Shown here: positions 49,208 to 57,210 of the stretch, one piece after another
How positions within the stretch are numbered: the stretch's first letter is position 1
Layout: each line of letters starts with the position of its first letter
NCBI GenBank assembly: GCA_002364085.1
Contig: DEXK01000011.1
Coordinates: forward strand, 391,863 to 455,862
DNA from: Balneolaceae bacterium UBA3186
Lineage (GTDB): Bacteria > Bacteroidota > Rhodothermia > Balneolales > Balneolaceae
Reading direction: 5' to 3'
DNA length: 64,000 nucleotides
Translations under genes and position numbers: made by a program
Notes under the pieces: model-generated
The model's input: only the letters and a program-made list of their open reading frames with translations
What the model was told of the DNA's origin: nothing
Database searches by the model: none

Positions 49208-52192
49208 TTGAACAATTGGTTAAAAATAAAAAAACATTATTACTTACTGTTAATCTCCTCTTTGGTGGTAAGTACCAATTTGTTTGCTCAGAGTGAGGCA
49301 AATGAAGGGCAAGAAGTATACCTTGAATTTCGCCATAGAGGAGTTATAAGTAATTTTGTGATATCTTATTACAAGGACGATTCTTTTTATCTGCCAATTA
49401 ATGATCTCTTTTCATTACTTGAATTGGATTATAATGAAAACGGTTTAGTTTTAAGTGGAGCATATTCATCCGAACAAACAGAATACAAAATTGATCTTAA
49501 TACCAATCTGATCACTTTTGGAAGCAAAACCTTCCCTATCACTTCGGATGACTATTTAGTTAAAGAGCTAGGGTATTATATAACGCCTAAAATTTTCTAT
49601 GACGTTTTTGCCCTTGATTTTTCTATTGACTTCAACACATTAAAGCTGGATTTAAAAACTCTTAAAGACTTACCTGTAGTTCAAAGAGCACTCAGGTCTC
49701 AAAAACGAAGACTTGCAGATGCCAATAGATTTGAAGACACAAAATTTGATCTGAGGTTTGATCGTAATACTCCTTTTTTGGATGGTGGCTTTCTAGACTA
49801 CAACCTTTCTTCCAATATTTCAGAAAGCATGCAAATTTACAACTTCAACACCAACATAGGGTTACAGCTTTATGGAGGTGATCTTGAAGGAACCGTTTTT
49901 GGAAGTTATTCTGAAGACTTCTCAAACTTTGCAACCAATAATTTACGTTGGAGGCGCTTTTTTAGAAACCAAAATATCATCACGAAGTTGACTTTAGGTC
50001 AAACCCAAACTGAAGGGCTCTTACGTAGTTCGTATACAGGTGTTCGGATTTCCAACGAACCGATTGAGCCAAGAAGATTATTTGATGAATTTGAGGTTCA
50101 AGGAAGTACAGTACCTCAATCAGAAGTCGAATTATATTTGAATAATGCTTTGATCGACTTTCAAGTTGCTGATGAAGGCGGTAGTTATCGGTTTTTAACT
50201 CCTTTAACTTATGGTTCTACTCAAATGAACCTTAAGATATATGGACCTACCGGTCAAATAATAGAACGATCAAACCGAATTCAAGTACCTTTTAATTTTC
50301 AGCCAAAAGGCTTGTTTAATTATACCGTTAATGTAGGTCAGCTTGACAACCCCATTATAGGAACTGTTGACAATATTTACACAGCGCAAGCATCAGGAAC
50401 TTATGGGATTTCCGAGAGAATCACTTTAAAATCCGGTGTAGAGTACTATCAAGATTATCATACTGATTTACCCACATTTACTTCAACACTTTCGTCTCGT
50501 ATAGGTTCTAGTTACATATATACTCTGGAGGGAGCTTCTGATGCTTATTACAGAACAACTTTAAGTGCTATTTACCCTAACTCCGCAAGTTTTAATCTGG
50601 ATTATATTGATTTTAATTCAGGCTTCAGTATTTACAATCCTTCTAACGATAATAAAAGGCTGAACTCGAGTTTATTCTTACCTTTTCAACTATTTAATGC
50701 TCCTTTAAATTTAAGGATATCTGCTTTTTCGAGGTTTAATTCTACATCGAATACGACAACTTTCAGAGCTGATTTAAATACCAGAATAAATAAATTGAAT
50801 TTCCGCTTTGGCTTTACCGATCGGTATATCGGTGAGTTTGATGTTTTAAATCCTACGAATACAGCTACACTAGAAGGCTCAGTAACCTACAACATTTCCA
50901 GAAATAGAAACTTACCTGCTTATTTAAGAGGAGCTTTTTTAAGGGGACAGATGAGATTTTTACCAGTTAATAAAGAAATAGAATCTGTTCAGCTCTTTGC
51001 TTCTCAAAATGTATTTGGAAAAGGTCGAGTTCAATTAGCCTTGGGTAGAAACATGGTAAACAATTTTAATTCTGTTCGTTTCAGCCTCATCTTAGACTTC
51101 GATAAATTAAGATCCAGTAGTAACATAAGTAGCATTCGAAATAACTATAACTATACTCAAAATATAAGAGGATCTATTGGATACGACAGCAACTACAATA
51201 ACTTCTTATTTACAAGTCGCGATCAGGTAGGAAGATCCGGTTCAGCAGTTAAACTGTTCGTTGATAACAACAACAATGGCATTTTCGATGATGAAGATGA
51301 TGAAATCAGTGAAAATGCCGTTCGTGTTAATCGTTCAGGAGCCGTAAGCACTACAAAAAATGGAATTCTATACTTTACTCAAATGCAGCCGTATTTCTAT
51401 TACAATATGGAGATGAATAAAGGTGCTATACGCAACCCGATGCTGGTTCCTGATTTTGAAAAATTCGGATTAATTACTGATCCTAACAGATTCAAAAAAG
51501 TAGAGATTCCTTTTTACATGTCAGGTGTAATTGAGGGGACTGTTGAAAAGTTATTCGCCAGTGGTACAAATAAAGGAATTGCAGGTTTAAAATTGTTAGT
51601 TGTTTCTGACAATAATGAATTTTCTCAGGAAATTAGAACATTCTCGGATGGTAGTTTTTATGCCTACGAGATTCCTCCGGGTAAATACACTATTTCTATC
51701 GACAAAAACCAGTTAGATATTCTGGATTCTGAAGCAAGGCCCGGAAATATTGAGTTTAATGTGAACCCTATTCCCGAAGGAGATTTTATTGAAGGACTCT
51801 ATTTCTCTCTTGTTCCTAAGAATTATGAAGAGATATTAGAAGAAACTATACCTGTCGATACTATTCTAGCTGATATCAGCCAAACTGAAGAAATAATTCA
51901 GCTAAAGGCAGAGTATGAACAAAACATCGATCAAACATTACGCTTAATCATACAAGCTCAAGCTTCATTTTATAATAGAGATATTGATAGAGCTTTAGTC
52001 TTAGTCAATGAGTCACTAAGTTTATTTAAAACGGCACAAGGTTACGCTTTAAGAGGAAGTCTATACTATTTAAAAGGAAATAAAATTGAGGCCCAGAAGA
52101 GCTGGGATTTTGCTGTAGAACTCAACCCTGATATCTTTATTCCTGATATTGAAGTATTGGATCAATATATCAGAACCCAACCCGGAAATTAG
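49208..52192 (+). CDS. Outer-membrane usher-like protein with C-terminal TPR module
   Basis: A 994-aa protein, start TTG 49208, signal peptide to Gln28. An N-terminal periplasmic domain (about 35-175) precedes a beta-barrel rich in alternating aromatic strands (about 176-670). Within it a plug-like domain (about 295-362) shows the usher phrases SEVELYLNNALIDFQV, GGSYRFLTPLTYG and IQVPFNFQPKGLFNYTVNVG. After the barrel come VDNNNNGIFDDEDDE (about 683-697), a carboxypeptidase-regulatory-like beta domain (about 775-835), and a TPR-like helical module (904-994). The TPR module is not part of known ushers as I know them, and it resembles the TPR lipoprotein two genes downstream. The protein would secrete and anchor the fibre and contact periplasmic partners. 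Confidence 0.78.
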   Translation: MNNWLKIKKHYYLLLISSLVVSTNLFAQSEANEGQEVYLEFRHRGVISNFVISYYKDDSFYLPINDLFSLLELDYNENGLVLSGAYSSEQTEYKIDLNTNLITFGSKTFPITSDDYLVKELGYYITPKIFYDVFALDFSIDFNTLKLDLKTLKDLPVVQRALRSQKRRLADANRFEDTKFDLRFDRNTPFLDGGFLDYNLSSNISESMQIYNFNTNIGLQLYGGDLEGTVFGSYSEDFSNFATNNLRWRRFFRNQNIITKLTLGQTQTEGLLRSSYTGVRISNEPIEPRRLFDEFEVQGSTVPQSEVELYLNNALIDFQVADEGGSYRFLTPLTYGSTQMNLKIYGPTGQIIERSNRIQVPFNFQPKGLFNYTVNVGQLDNPIIGTVDNIYTAQASGTYGISERITLKSGVEYYQDYHTDLPTFTSTLSSRIGSSYIYTLEGASDAYYRTTLSAIYPNSASFNLDYIDFNSGFSIYNPSNDNKRLNSSLFLPFQLFNAPLNLRISAFSRFNSTSNTTTFRADLNTRINKLNFRFGFTDRYIGEFDVLNPTNTATLEGSVTYNISRNRNLPAYLRGAFLRGQMRFLPVNKEIESVQLFASQNVFGKGRVQLALGRNMVNNFNSVRFSLILDFDKLRSSSNISSIRNNYNYTQNIRGSIGYDSNYNNFLFTSRDQVGRSGSAVKLFVDNNNNGIFDDEDDEISENAVRVNRSGAVSTTKNGILYFTQMQPYFYYNMEMNKGAIRNPMLVPDFEKFGLITDPNRFKKVEIPFYMSGVIEGTVEKLFASGTNKGIAGLKLLVVSDNNEFSQEIRTFSDGSFYAYEIPPGKYTISIDKNQLDILDSEARPGNIEFNVNPIPEGDFIEGLYFSLVPKNYEEILEETIPVDTILADISQTEEIIQLKAEYEQNIDQTLRLIIQAQASFYNRDIDRALVLVNESLSLFKTAQGYALRGSLYYLKGNKIEAQKSWDFAVELNPDIFIPDIEVLDQYIRTQPGN

Positions 52193-52256
52193 GGGAATAG
52201 AAGTTTCTATGACTATCAGAATGAATACATTGGAAAAGACATTATTGACATTTAAA

Positions 52257-54035
52257 ATGACAGTAAATAGAACTCTATTACTGTTATTATTTCTATGTGT
52301 ATCAAGTGCTGTATCTATAGCTCAACCTACATCAGTAGCTTCTCAATCAGGAGAGCTCCAAATCGCTTCTTTAGAGCAAGCTTATGATTCTCAGGTCATT
52401 CTAATATTGTCAAATCACTTTGACAGAAAAAAATTCTTCGTAGATGTTAATATAAACGCAGAATTTGTAGAAGAAACTTTTCAAACTCCAGGCACTCAAC
52501 CGGTAACAAGAAGACAACAAAGCTTTTTACCCGGTCTCCCCTTCCTGCCCGACGAAAACTTACAAAGTTCAGAAACTGGTTCAACTACTCAAGAAGCTGT
52601 TACCAACCAGGCAACATATAGAAGTTTGAGACTTGTTAACCTCGCAATTAATATCTATGCAGATACTTCTCTTTCAGTAAGCGACTTAGATTTTATGAGA
52701 AGAGTTACAGGCTTTGCTGCTAAAGTTGATTTTACACGTGGCGATGTAATTAATATTACTCAATTAGCCATTCCTGATCCTGATTTTGAACCAGCAGTTG
52801 TGATTACCAATACTCAAGAGCCAGAACCTAAAAATCTTCTAGATTCTTTTAGTGACTATTATGTTGAAATGATTCTTCTTGGAGTATTTTTGCTTGGGCT
52901 ATTTGGATATGGGATGTTTAGGAATTCGAAAGATCAAACAAATTTACAGTCACAACGTGAGCACATAAAGAGTGATATAACTTTAGAAGGAAGTTTGAAT
53001 CCTGATAGCAATTTAGCCTTTTTTGGTAATTCAAAAGATCAATCACGAAACATAGTTTCAGAATTTGAACTTGTATCAGAGAACTTTTTCAAATTTCCGC
53101 AAGAAGTCTCTTTGGTTTTTGAATTCTGGATAGATAGTGATGAAAAAAATGGTCCGTCAAATGTGGCTGAAGTAGTTTCTGCAATTGACGCCAGTTCTCT
53201 TAAGTTATTGCAAAATCATATTGATGAAGAAAAGTTAGAGATCATAAATAATGCTCTAAGAAATCTTCCTCCTATGTCAATTGATGAAAAGTACAGAGCA
53301 GCTAAATATTTCAACTCTGTAATAGCAGATGAGAATATTGAAGATAAATCAACAAAAAAGCATGCTAAATTAGGTTTGTTTAAGTTTCTTACTCACCTAT
53401 CAGATAATCTCCTTAAAGAACTCATAAAAACAGAAAATAATGTTAGCGCAGCTTTAATTATTGATTATTTACCTGAAGAAAAAGCAGCTGCTATACTAAA
53501 CACTTTTGAAAGATCACGAGCTGCTGAGATTATGCTTAAAATGTCTACCCTCCACACCTTGTCTTATAAGGAGCAGAGTAAAATTTCTAACGGACTATTT
53601 GAAAAAGCAATCTTAGTAAGAGATAATGAGCAACAACAAGATTATGGAATTGAGAACATATTACCTATTCTTGAAAACTTACCTGTAGATGAACAAAAAC
53701 GATATATAGAACAATTAAAATCTACAGGCTCGCCAATTGGTGCTATTTTAGAAAAAGAATTCTTTACGATAGATCAAATACCCGAATTGGATGAAGAAGT
53801 TATTAAAAAAGGTATAGAAGAGATAGATACTTCTACCCTGTTAGAAGCTCTCGTTGGCCTTGAAGACACTTCTATTGATAAAATACTATCAGGTAGACCA
53901 AAGAGAGAACAACAATTGATACGTCTCGAACTTGAATCAATAAATGGAGAGCATCAAATCAATCTGGAAGCGAAAAAAACGCTTGTCAGTTCGCTTAGAA
54001 AATCTTTAAAATTGAGTAAAGTTGAACAAGACTAA
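52257..54035 (+). CDS. FliF(RBM3)-FliG-like fusion: rotor protein of a non-flagellar motor
   Basis: Start at ATG 52257 gives 592 aa and a clean N-terminal hydrophobic segment (TLLLLLFLCVSSAVSIAQ); ATGs at 52221 and 52209 are possible. Residues 24-172 match the periplasmic YscJ_FliF C-terminal region, with the RBM3-like end RLVNLAINIYADTSLS and TGFAAKVDFTRGDVIN (120-172). One membrane helix (about 201-221) leads to a cytoplasmic part that reads as full FliG: N-domain (about 282-356), middle domain (389-450), C-domain (463-592) with TLLEALVG. Aligned from memory with E. coli FliG, 116 residues in two blocks need no gap. The N-terminal FliF ring domains (RBM1/2) are missing. Probably a self-contained rotor ring driven by the MotA/MotB-like genes downstream. 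Confidence 0.8.
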   Translation: MTVNRTLLLLLFLCVSSAVSIAQPTSVASQSGELQIASLEQAYDSQVILILSNHFDRKKFFVDVNINAEFVEETFQTPGTQPVTRRQQSFLPGLPFLPDENLQSSETGSTTQEAVTNQATYRSLRLVNLAINIYADTSLSVSDLDFMRRVTGFAAKVDFTRGDVINITQLAIPDPDFEPAVVITNTQEPEPKNLLDSFSDYYVEMILLGVFLLGLFGYGMFRNSKDQTNLQSQREHIKSDITLEGSLNPDSNLAFFGNSKDQSRNIVSEFELVSENFFKFPQEVSLVFEFWIDSDEKNGPSNVAEVVSAIDASSLKLLQNHIDEEKLEIINNALRNLPPMSIDEKYRAAKYFNSVIADENIEDKSTKKHAKLGLFKFLTHLSDNLLKELIKTENNVSAALIIDYLPEEKAAAILNTFERSRAAEIMLKMSTLHTLSYKEQSKISNGLFEKAILVRDNEQQQDYGIENILPILENLPVDEQKRYIEQLKSTGSPIGAILEKEFFTIDQIPELDEEVIKKGIEEIDTSTLLEALVGLEDTSIDKILSGRPKREQQLIRLELESINGEHQINLEAKKTLVSSLRKSLKLSKVEQD

Positions 54036-54549
54036 TTCAAACATATCGATAAAGTTATTTACGATACTCTCGTCTATACTTGTAATGTATTTGGCAGGCT
54101 GTAGTGGTACTAAGGAATTAATTACCAATGAACCTACGCAAGTCATGCAAGAAGAGATCCCGTCTTCTACAATTGACAGTTCAGAGACACTAACTCCAAA
54201 GTTTGAATTAGAGCAAAAGGTCCGAGATTCACTTACACAAGTGTATAAAGATGAAATTTATAGAGAGAACCAAATAAAAGCCAATAGAATAACTACACTT
54301 TATATTCTTGCTCAGGAAAAATTTTATAGTGGGGAATATCAAGATGCTTTATTTTTGATAAACCGAGCATTACGAGTAAAGGAGACTGCGGATGTACTTG
54401 CTCTAAAAGGAAGCATTTACCTGGGATTGGGATCAATTGAGAATTTTGTCGCTTTTTGGAGACAAGCTTTAGAAATGGATGAAAATTTACCCATCCCACC
54501 CTCTCCTGCTATTGTTGAAGAATTAAAGAGACAGGGCTTAATACAATGA
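54022..54549 (+). CDS. TPR lipoprotein of the pilus-motor cluster
   Basis: A 175-aa lipoprotein starting at TTG 54022, inside the end of the rotor gene (14-bp overlap). The signal ends in LAGC with Cys27 as lipid site and Ser next to it. A short disordered acidic stretch is followed by a TPR-like helical pair (about 90-155: ILAQEKFYSGEYQDALFLIN, LALKGSIYLGLGSIE, FWRQALEMDEN). This part aligns almost without gaps with the C-terminal TPR module of the usher, so both may bind the same partner. A periplasmic or outer-membrane adaptor between motor and usher is my inference. Confidence 0.75.
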   Translation: MNKTNSNISIKLFTILSSILVMYLAGCSGTKELITNEPTQVMQEEIPSSTIDSSETLTPKFELEQKVRDSLTQVYKDEIYRENQIKANRITTLYILAQEKFYSGEYQDALFLINRALRVKETADVLALKGSIYLGLGSIENFVAFWRQALEMDENLPIPPSPAIVEELKRQGLIQ

Positions 54550-54583
54550 AGAAGAATTAAGAAATCAAACTATACTTTAGGCT

Positions 54584-55381
54584 ATGCGTACATCATTTTT
54601 AAATATTTTTTGCTTCTTAGTATCATTGATTATACTTATTTGGGGTGCTTTGCTTGTAGTAGGTTTTGCACAATTCAATGTAATTTCACCTAAATTCGAG
54701 TTTTTAAATTTACCTAGTCTTGCAATTGTTTTTGGAGGGATTTCAGCGAGCGTATTTATAAGTTATCCTTTTAAAAAAGTGGTAATTGCTTTAAGAGAAA
54801 GTACTCGTCTTTTTTCTCAAAGTAACATTGATGATAAACTGCTTGAGCAAGACATAGAGAAAATTTTAGAATGGCAAAAAAGGATTCGGGTAGATAAAAT
54901 TAAAGCCGTTTCTGAATTGAGTGAAGAATATGGCGAGCGATTTGAAGGATACCTTTTCTCAATTTTAGACACTAATTATTCTACTGAAGATCTTCGGGAA
55001 TTAGCTGAAATTAACATCCAGGAAACCTACACGAGACAGCAACAAATAAATCAAATTATTGCCAGTATGGGTAAAACTGCTCCCGTATTTGGTATGCTTG
55101 GTACGTTATTTGGATTGATTGTTATCCTTTCAGGTTTCAATGAAATGGACTCCCTGCTTACAGGTCTGGCTGCTGCTCTTATGACTACTCTATATGGTAT
55201 TGTTATAGGTAACTTCATTTTTATACCAATGGCTAAAAAAATGAATAATATTGCCTCTCTTCAATTTTTTAGAGAGAAATTGATACTTGAAGGAATATTA
55301 TTGATCCAACAACAAAAGTCATCACTTCAAATTTTTGATAGACTTAAAGCTCATATGCATAGAACTAGTCAACAATTTTAG
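54584..55381 (+). CDS. MotA-like stator subunit
   Basis: A 265-aa inner-membrane protein with the MotA topology: helices at about 5-28 and 43-62, a cytoplasmic domain of about 100 residues (63-164), then helices at about 165-184 and 190-215 and a cytoplasmic tail. It carries LPSLAIVFGGISAS in helix 2, MGKTAPVFGMLGTLFGL in helix 3 and LAAALMTTLYGIVIGNFIFIP in helix 4, all closer to flagellar MotA/PomA than to ExbB/TolQ. The prolines at 167 and 215 correspond to the ones essential in E. coli MotA. It would form the ion channel pentamer and push on the FliG-like domain. Confidence 0.88.
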   Translation: MRTSFLNIFCFLVSLIILIWGALLVVGFAQFNVISPKFEFLNLPSLAIVFGGISASVFISYPFKKVVIALRESTRLFSQSNIDDKLLEQDIEKILEWQKRIRVDKIKAVSELSEEYGERFEGYLFSILDTNYSTEDLRELAEINIQETYTRQQQINQIIASMGKTAPVFGMLGTLFGLIVILSGFNEMDSLLTGLAAALMTTLYGIVIGNFIFIPMAKKMNNIASLQFFREKLILEGILLIQQQKSSLQIFDRLKAHMHRTSQQF

Positions 55382-55392
55382 AGATCTGTTAA

Positions 55393-57156
55393 TTGAGTTT
55401 AGATCAGACAAATAACACTGATAATTCATTATATCCTAAACAAAAGATAGAGGATGAAGATGACGACAGCTGGCAAGTTAGTTATCTGGATATAATTACA
55501 ATTTTGCTTGGCTTTCTGATCATTTTACTTTCTTTTTCCGATTTAAATAATGGTGAGCCTTTTTCAGTCTCAGAATTATTCAAGTCTTCTATAAATGAAT
55601 CTGAGTTTATAACCACTCCCATTGATAACATTAAGGAAGAATTAGAAAGCCTTCTTGAACCTGAAATCCAGCAAGGCAAACTGGAGATCTTCAGAGAATT
55701 GAATGATGTACGCATTAGATTTAAAAGTGATGATCTATATAATTCCGGAAAAGCTGAACTAGAAGATGAAGCTTCTATAATTTTAAACCGGGTTTTAGAA
55801 GCTTTTAAACTTATAAGCTATAATGACTTTGAAATCGATGTTGAAGGCCATACTGATAATGTTCCGATCTCAACTTCAAACTTTGAATCAAACTGGGAAT
55901 TATCAACTGCAAGAGCTTCAAACATTGTTAAATATTTCAGTAACATGGGGATTGAGCAGGAGCGTCTTAAAGCTTCGGGTTACGCAGACTCACGTCCATT
56001 GGTTGAATTTGATCAAGAAGGAAATCCATACCCTGCAAGTAAAGATAAAAATAGGCGAGTAGTTTTAAGGCTCTTTTATTCCGGTGTTCCTGAACGAACT
56101 GCCAGTATAGATTCTACAATAGTACAAAGCGAAGAAGCAGAAGCTATTGACACAGTTGCCGTGGTTACTCAGGATGAAACTGAGGCAGACGATACTAAGA
56201 CGGACGAAATTGAAGCTGATGAAGAGCCAATTGTTTCAAATGAAATTGAAGAGTTAACAGACAATACAAAAACTGAGGCAGAACTAAATCCTGTAACAGA
56301 AACTCCAGCTAACGAGGAATCGTCAAACCAAGTTACTCAAGAAATTAAACCGCAAAAACCACCAACCAGACAAGAAACAAGCCCTACAAGCGTAGGAAAT
56401 TTTGAAAACGGATGCAGATATTCTGTTCAAGTGGGTGGTTTTGAATCTTTTTCAAATAGCTTAAACTATGCTAAACAAGCCGAAGAACGAACAGGATTTG
56501 AGTTCGAGATCTTATATAATAATTCATTATTCTCAATTAGAACTAAGAGCCAAAAGTCACTTCTTGAAACCATTTCTCTTCAAAGAACCATAGAAGAAAA
56601 CTTCGATGAAAACCAACTAGTTGGATTTGTACAGCAATGTTATGATAATGGAAGAGAACGCCCTCAACCACTCAAGTATCAAATACAGTTAGGCTTCTTT
56701 CAAAGTGAGCAAAATGCAATCTCTTTCAAAGAAACTATTCTAAACGAACATAATATAGAATCCATCATAGAACAAAAATCTCTGCAAGCTTATACAGTAA
56801 GTACACTTTCTTTAAGTAGTATTAAAACCGCACAACAGAGGCTGGAAAGATTCAAGAATTTAGAAGGCTTAGAAGCTGCATTTATCAAGTTTGATCCTAA
56901 TTCAGTTGTAGAATATTCGTTTAGTTATCAAATACAATTAGGTTCTTTTGCCACTAAACAGGAAGTAGATATATTAGCAAATCGTTTAAGAGAAGAGTTA
57001 AATGTGCAAAGCAGCATCAAAACACTCAATGATGGACGATACTATCTTGTTACACGTCCTTTCTCAAATTGGAACGAAGTTACCGACCTTTATTCAACAC
57101 TGGATCAAGATAGTTCAGATCTTTCTCCTGTTATCTATCTTAACGAACGTATTTAA
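55393..57156 (+). CDS. MotB-like stator subunit with three SPOR domains
   Basis: A 587-aa protein, start TTG 55393, 11 bp after the MotA-like gene. An acidic N-terminus precedes one membrane helix (about 29-49) with Asp33 in YLDIITILLGF, the position of the ion-carrying Asp of MotB. The OmpA/MotB peptidoglycan-binding domain (about 115-228) has EGHTDNVPIST, SNWELSTARA and KNRRVVLRL. A disordered, strongly acidic linker (about 240-335) leads to three SPOR-like repeats (341-417, 427-500, 510-585), each starting with a YxxQxGxF-like strand. SPOR domains bind denuded glycan at septa. It is the last gene before a terminator. Confidence 0.9.
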   Translation: MSLDQTNNTDNSLYPKQKIEDEDDDSWQVSYLDIITILLGFLIILLSFSDLNNGEPFSVSELFKSSINESEFITTPIDNIKEELESLLEPEIQQGKLEIFRELNDVRIRFKSDDLYNSGKAELEDEASIILNRVLEAFKLISYNDFEIDVEGHTDNVPISTSNFESNWELSTARASNIVKYFSNMGIEQERLKASGYADSRPLVEFDQEGNPYPASKDKNRRVVLRLFYSGVPERTASIDSTIVQSEEAEAIDTVAVVTQDETEADDTKTDEIEADEEPIVSNEIEELTDNTKTEAELNPVTETPANEESSNQVTQEIKPQKPPTRQETSPTSVGNFENGCRYSVQVGGFESFSNSLNYAKQAEERTGFEFEILYNNSLFSIRTKSQKSLLETISLQRTIEENFDENQLVGFVQQCYDNGRERPQPLKYQIQLGFFQSEQNAISFKETILNEHNIESIIEQKSLQAYTVSTLSLSSIKTAQQRLERFKNLEGLEAAFIKFDPNSVVEYSFSYQIQLGSFATKQEVDILANRLREELNVQSSIKTLNDGRYYLVTRPFSNWNEVTDLYSTLDQDSSDLSPVIYLNERI

Positions 57157-57160
57157 ATAA

Positions 57161-57190
57161 AAAAAGCCCTGATATTACACAGAGCTTTTT
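57161..57190. terminator. Bidirectional terminator between the motor cluster and pdhC
   Basis: Stem AAAAAGCCCTG/CAGAGCTTTTT with one C-A mismatch and an 8-base loop, flanked by an A-run and a T-run. It lies 4 bp after the MotB-like stop and 20 bp beyond the convergent E2 gene. Confidence 0.75.
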
Positions 57191-57210
57191 AATTTTGTTT
57201 CCCTTTTCTA

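Noticed and set aside
54022..54549. Start of the TPR lipoprotein at a later ATG (54084)
   Set aside because: That start would leave only five residues before the lipobox cysteine and remove the signal peptide. The TTG at 54022 gives a normal lipoprotein signal.
54584..57156. ExbB/TolQ-ExbD/TolR, GldL/GldM or Zorya (ZorAB) motor
   Set aside because: The first protein has the MotA-type large cytoplasmic loop and TTLYG helix 4, the second has the MotB peptidoglycan-binding domain with HTDNVP and SNWELS, and a FliG-like partner lies upstream. No ZorC/D/E, TonB, Tol or other Gld gene is present.
52257..57156. A conventional flagellar operon
   Set aside because: Only FliF-C/FliG, MotA and MotB equivalents occur. 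There is no FliM, FliN, FlhA, FlhB, FliI, rod, hook or flagellin gene, and the neighbours are pilus genes.
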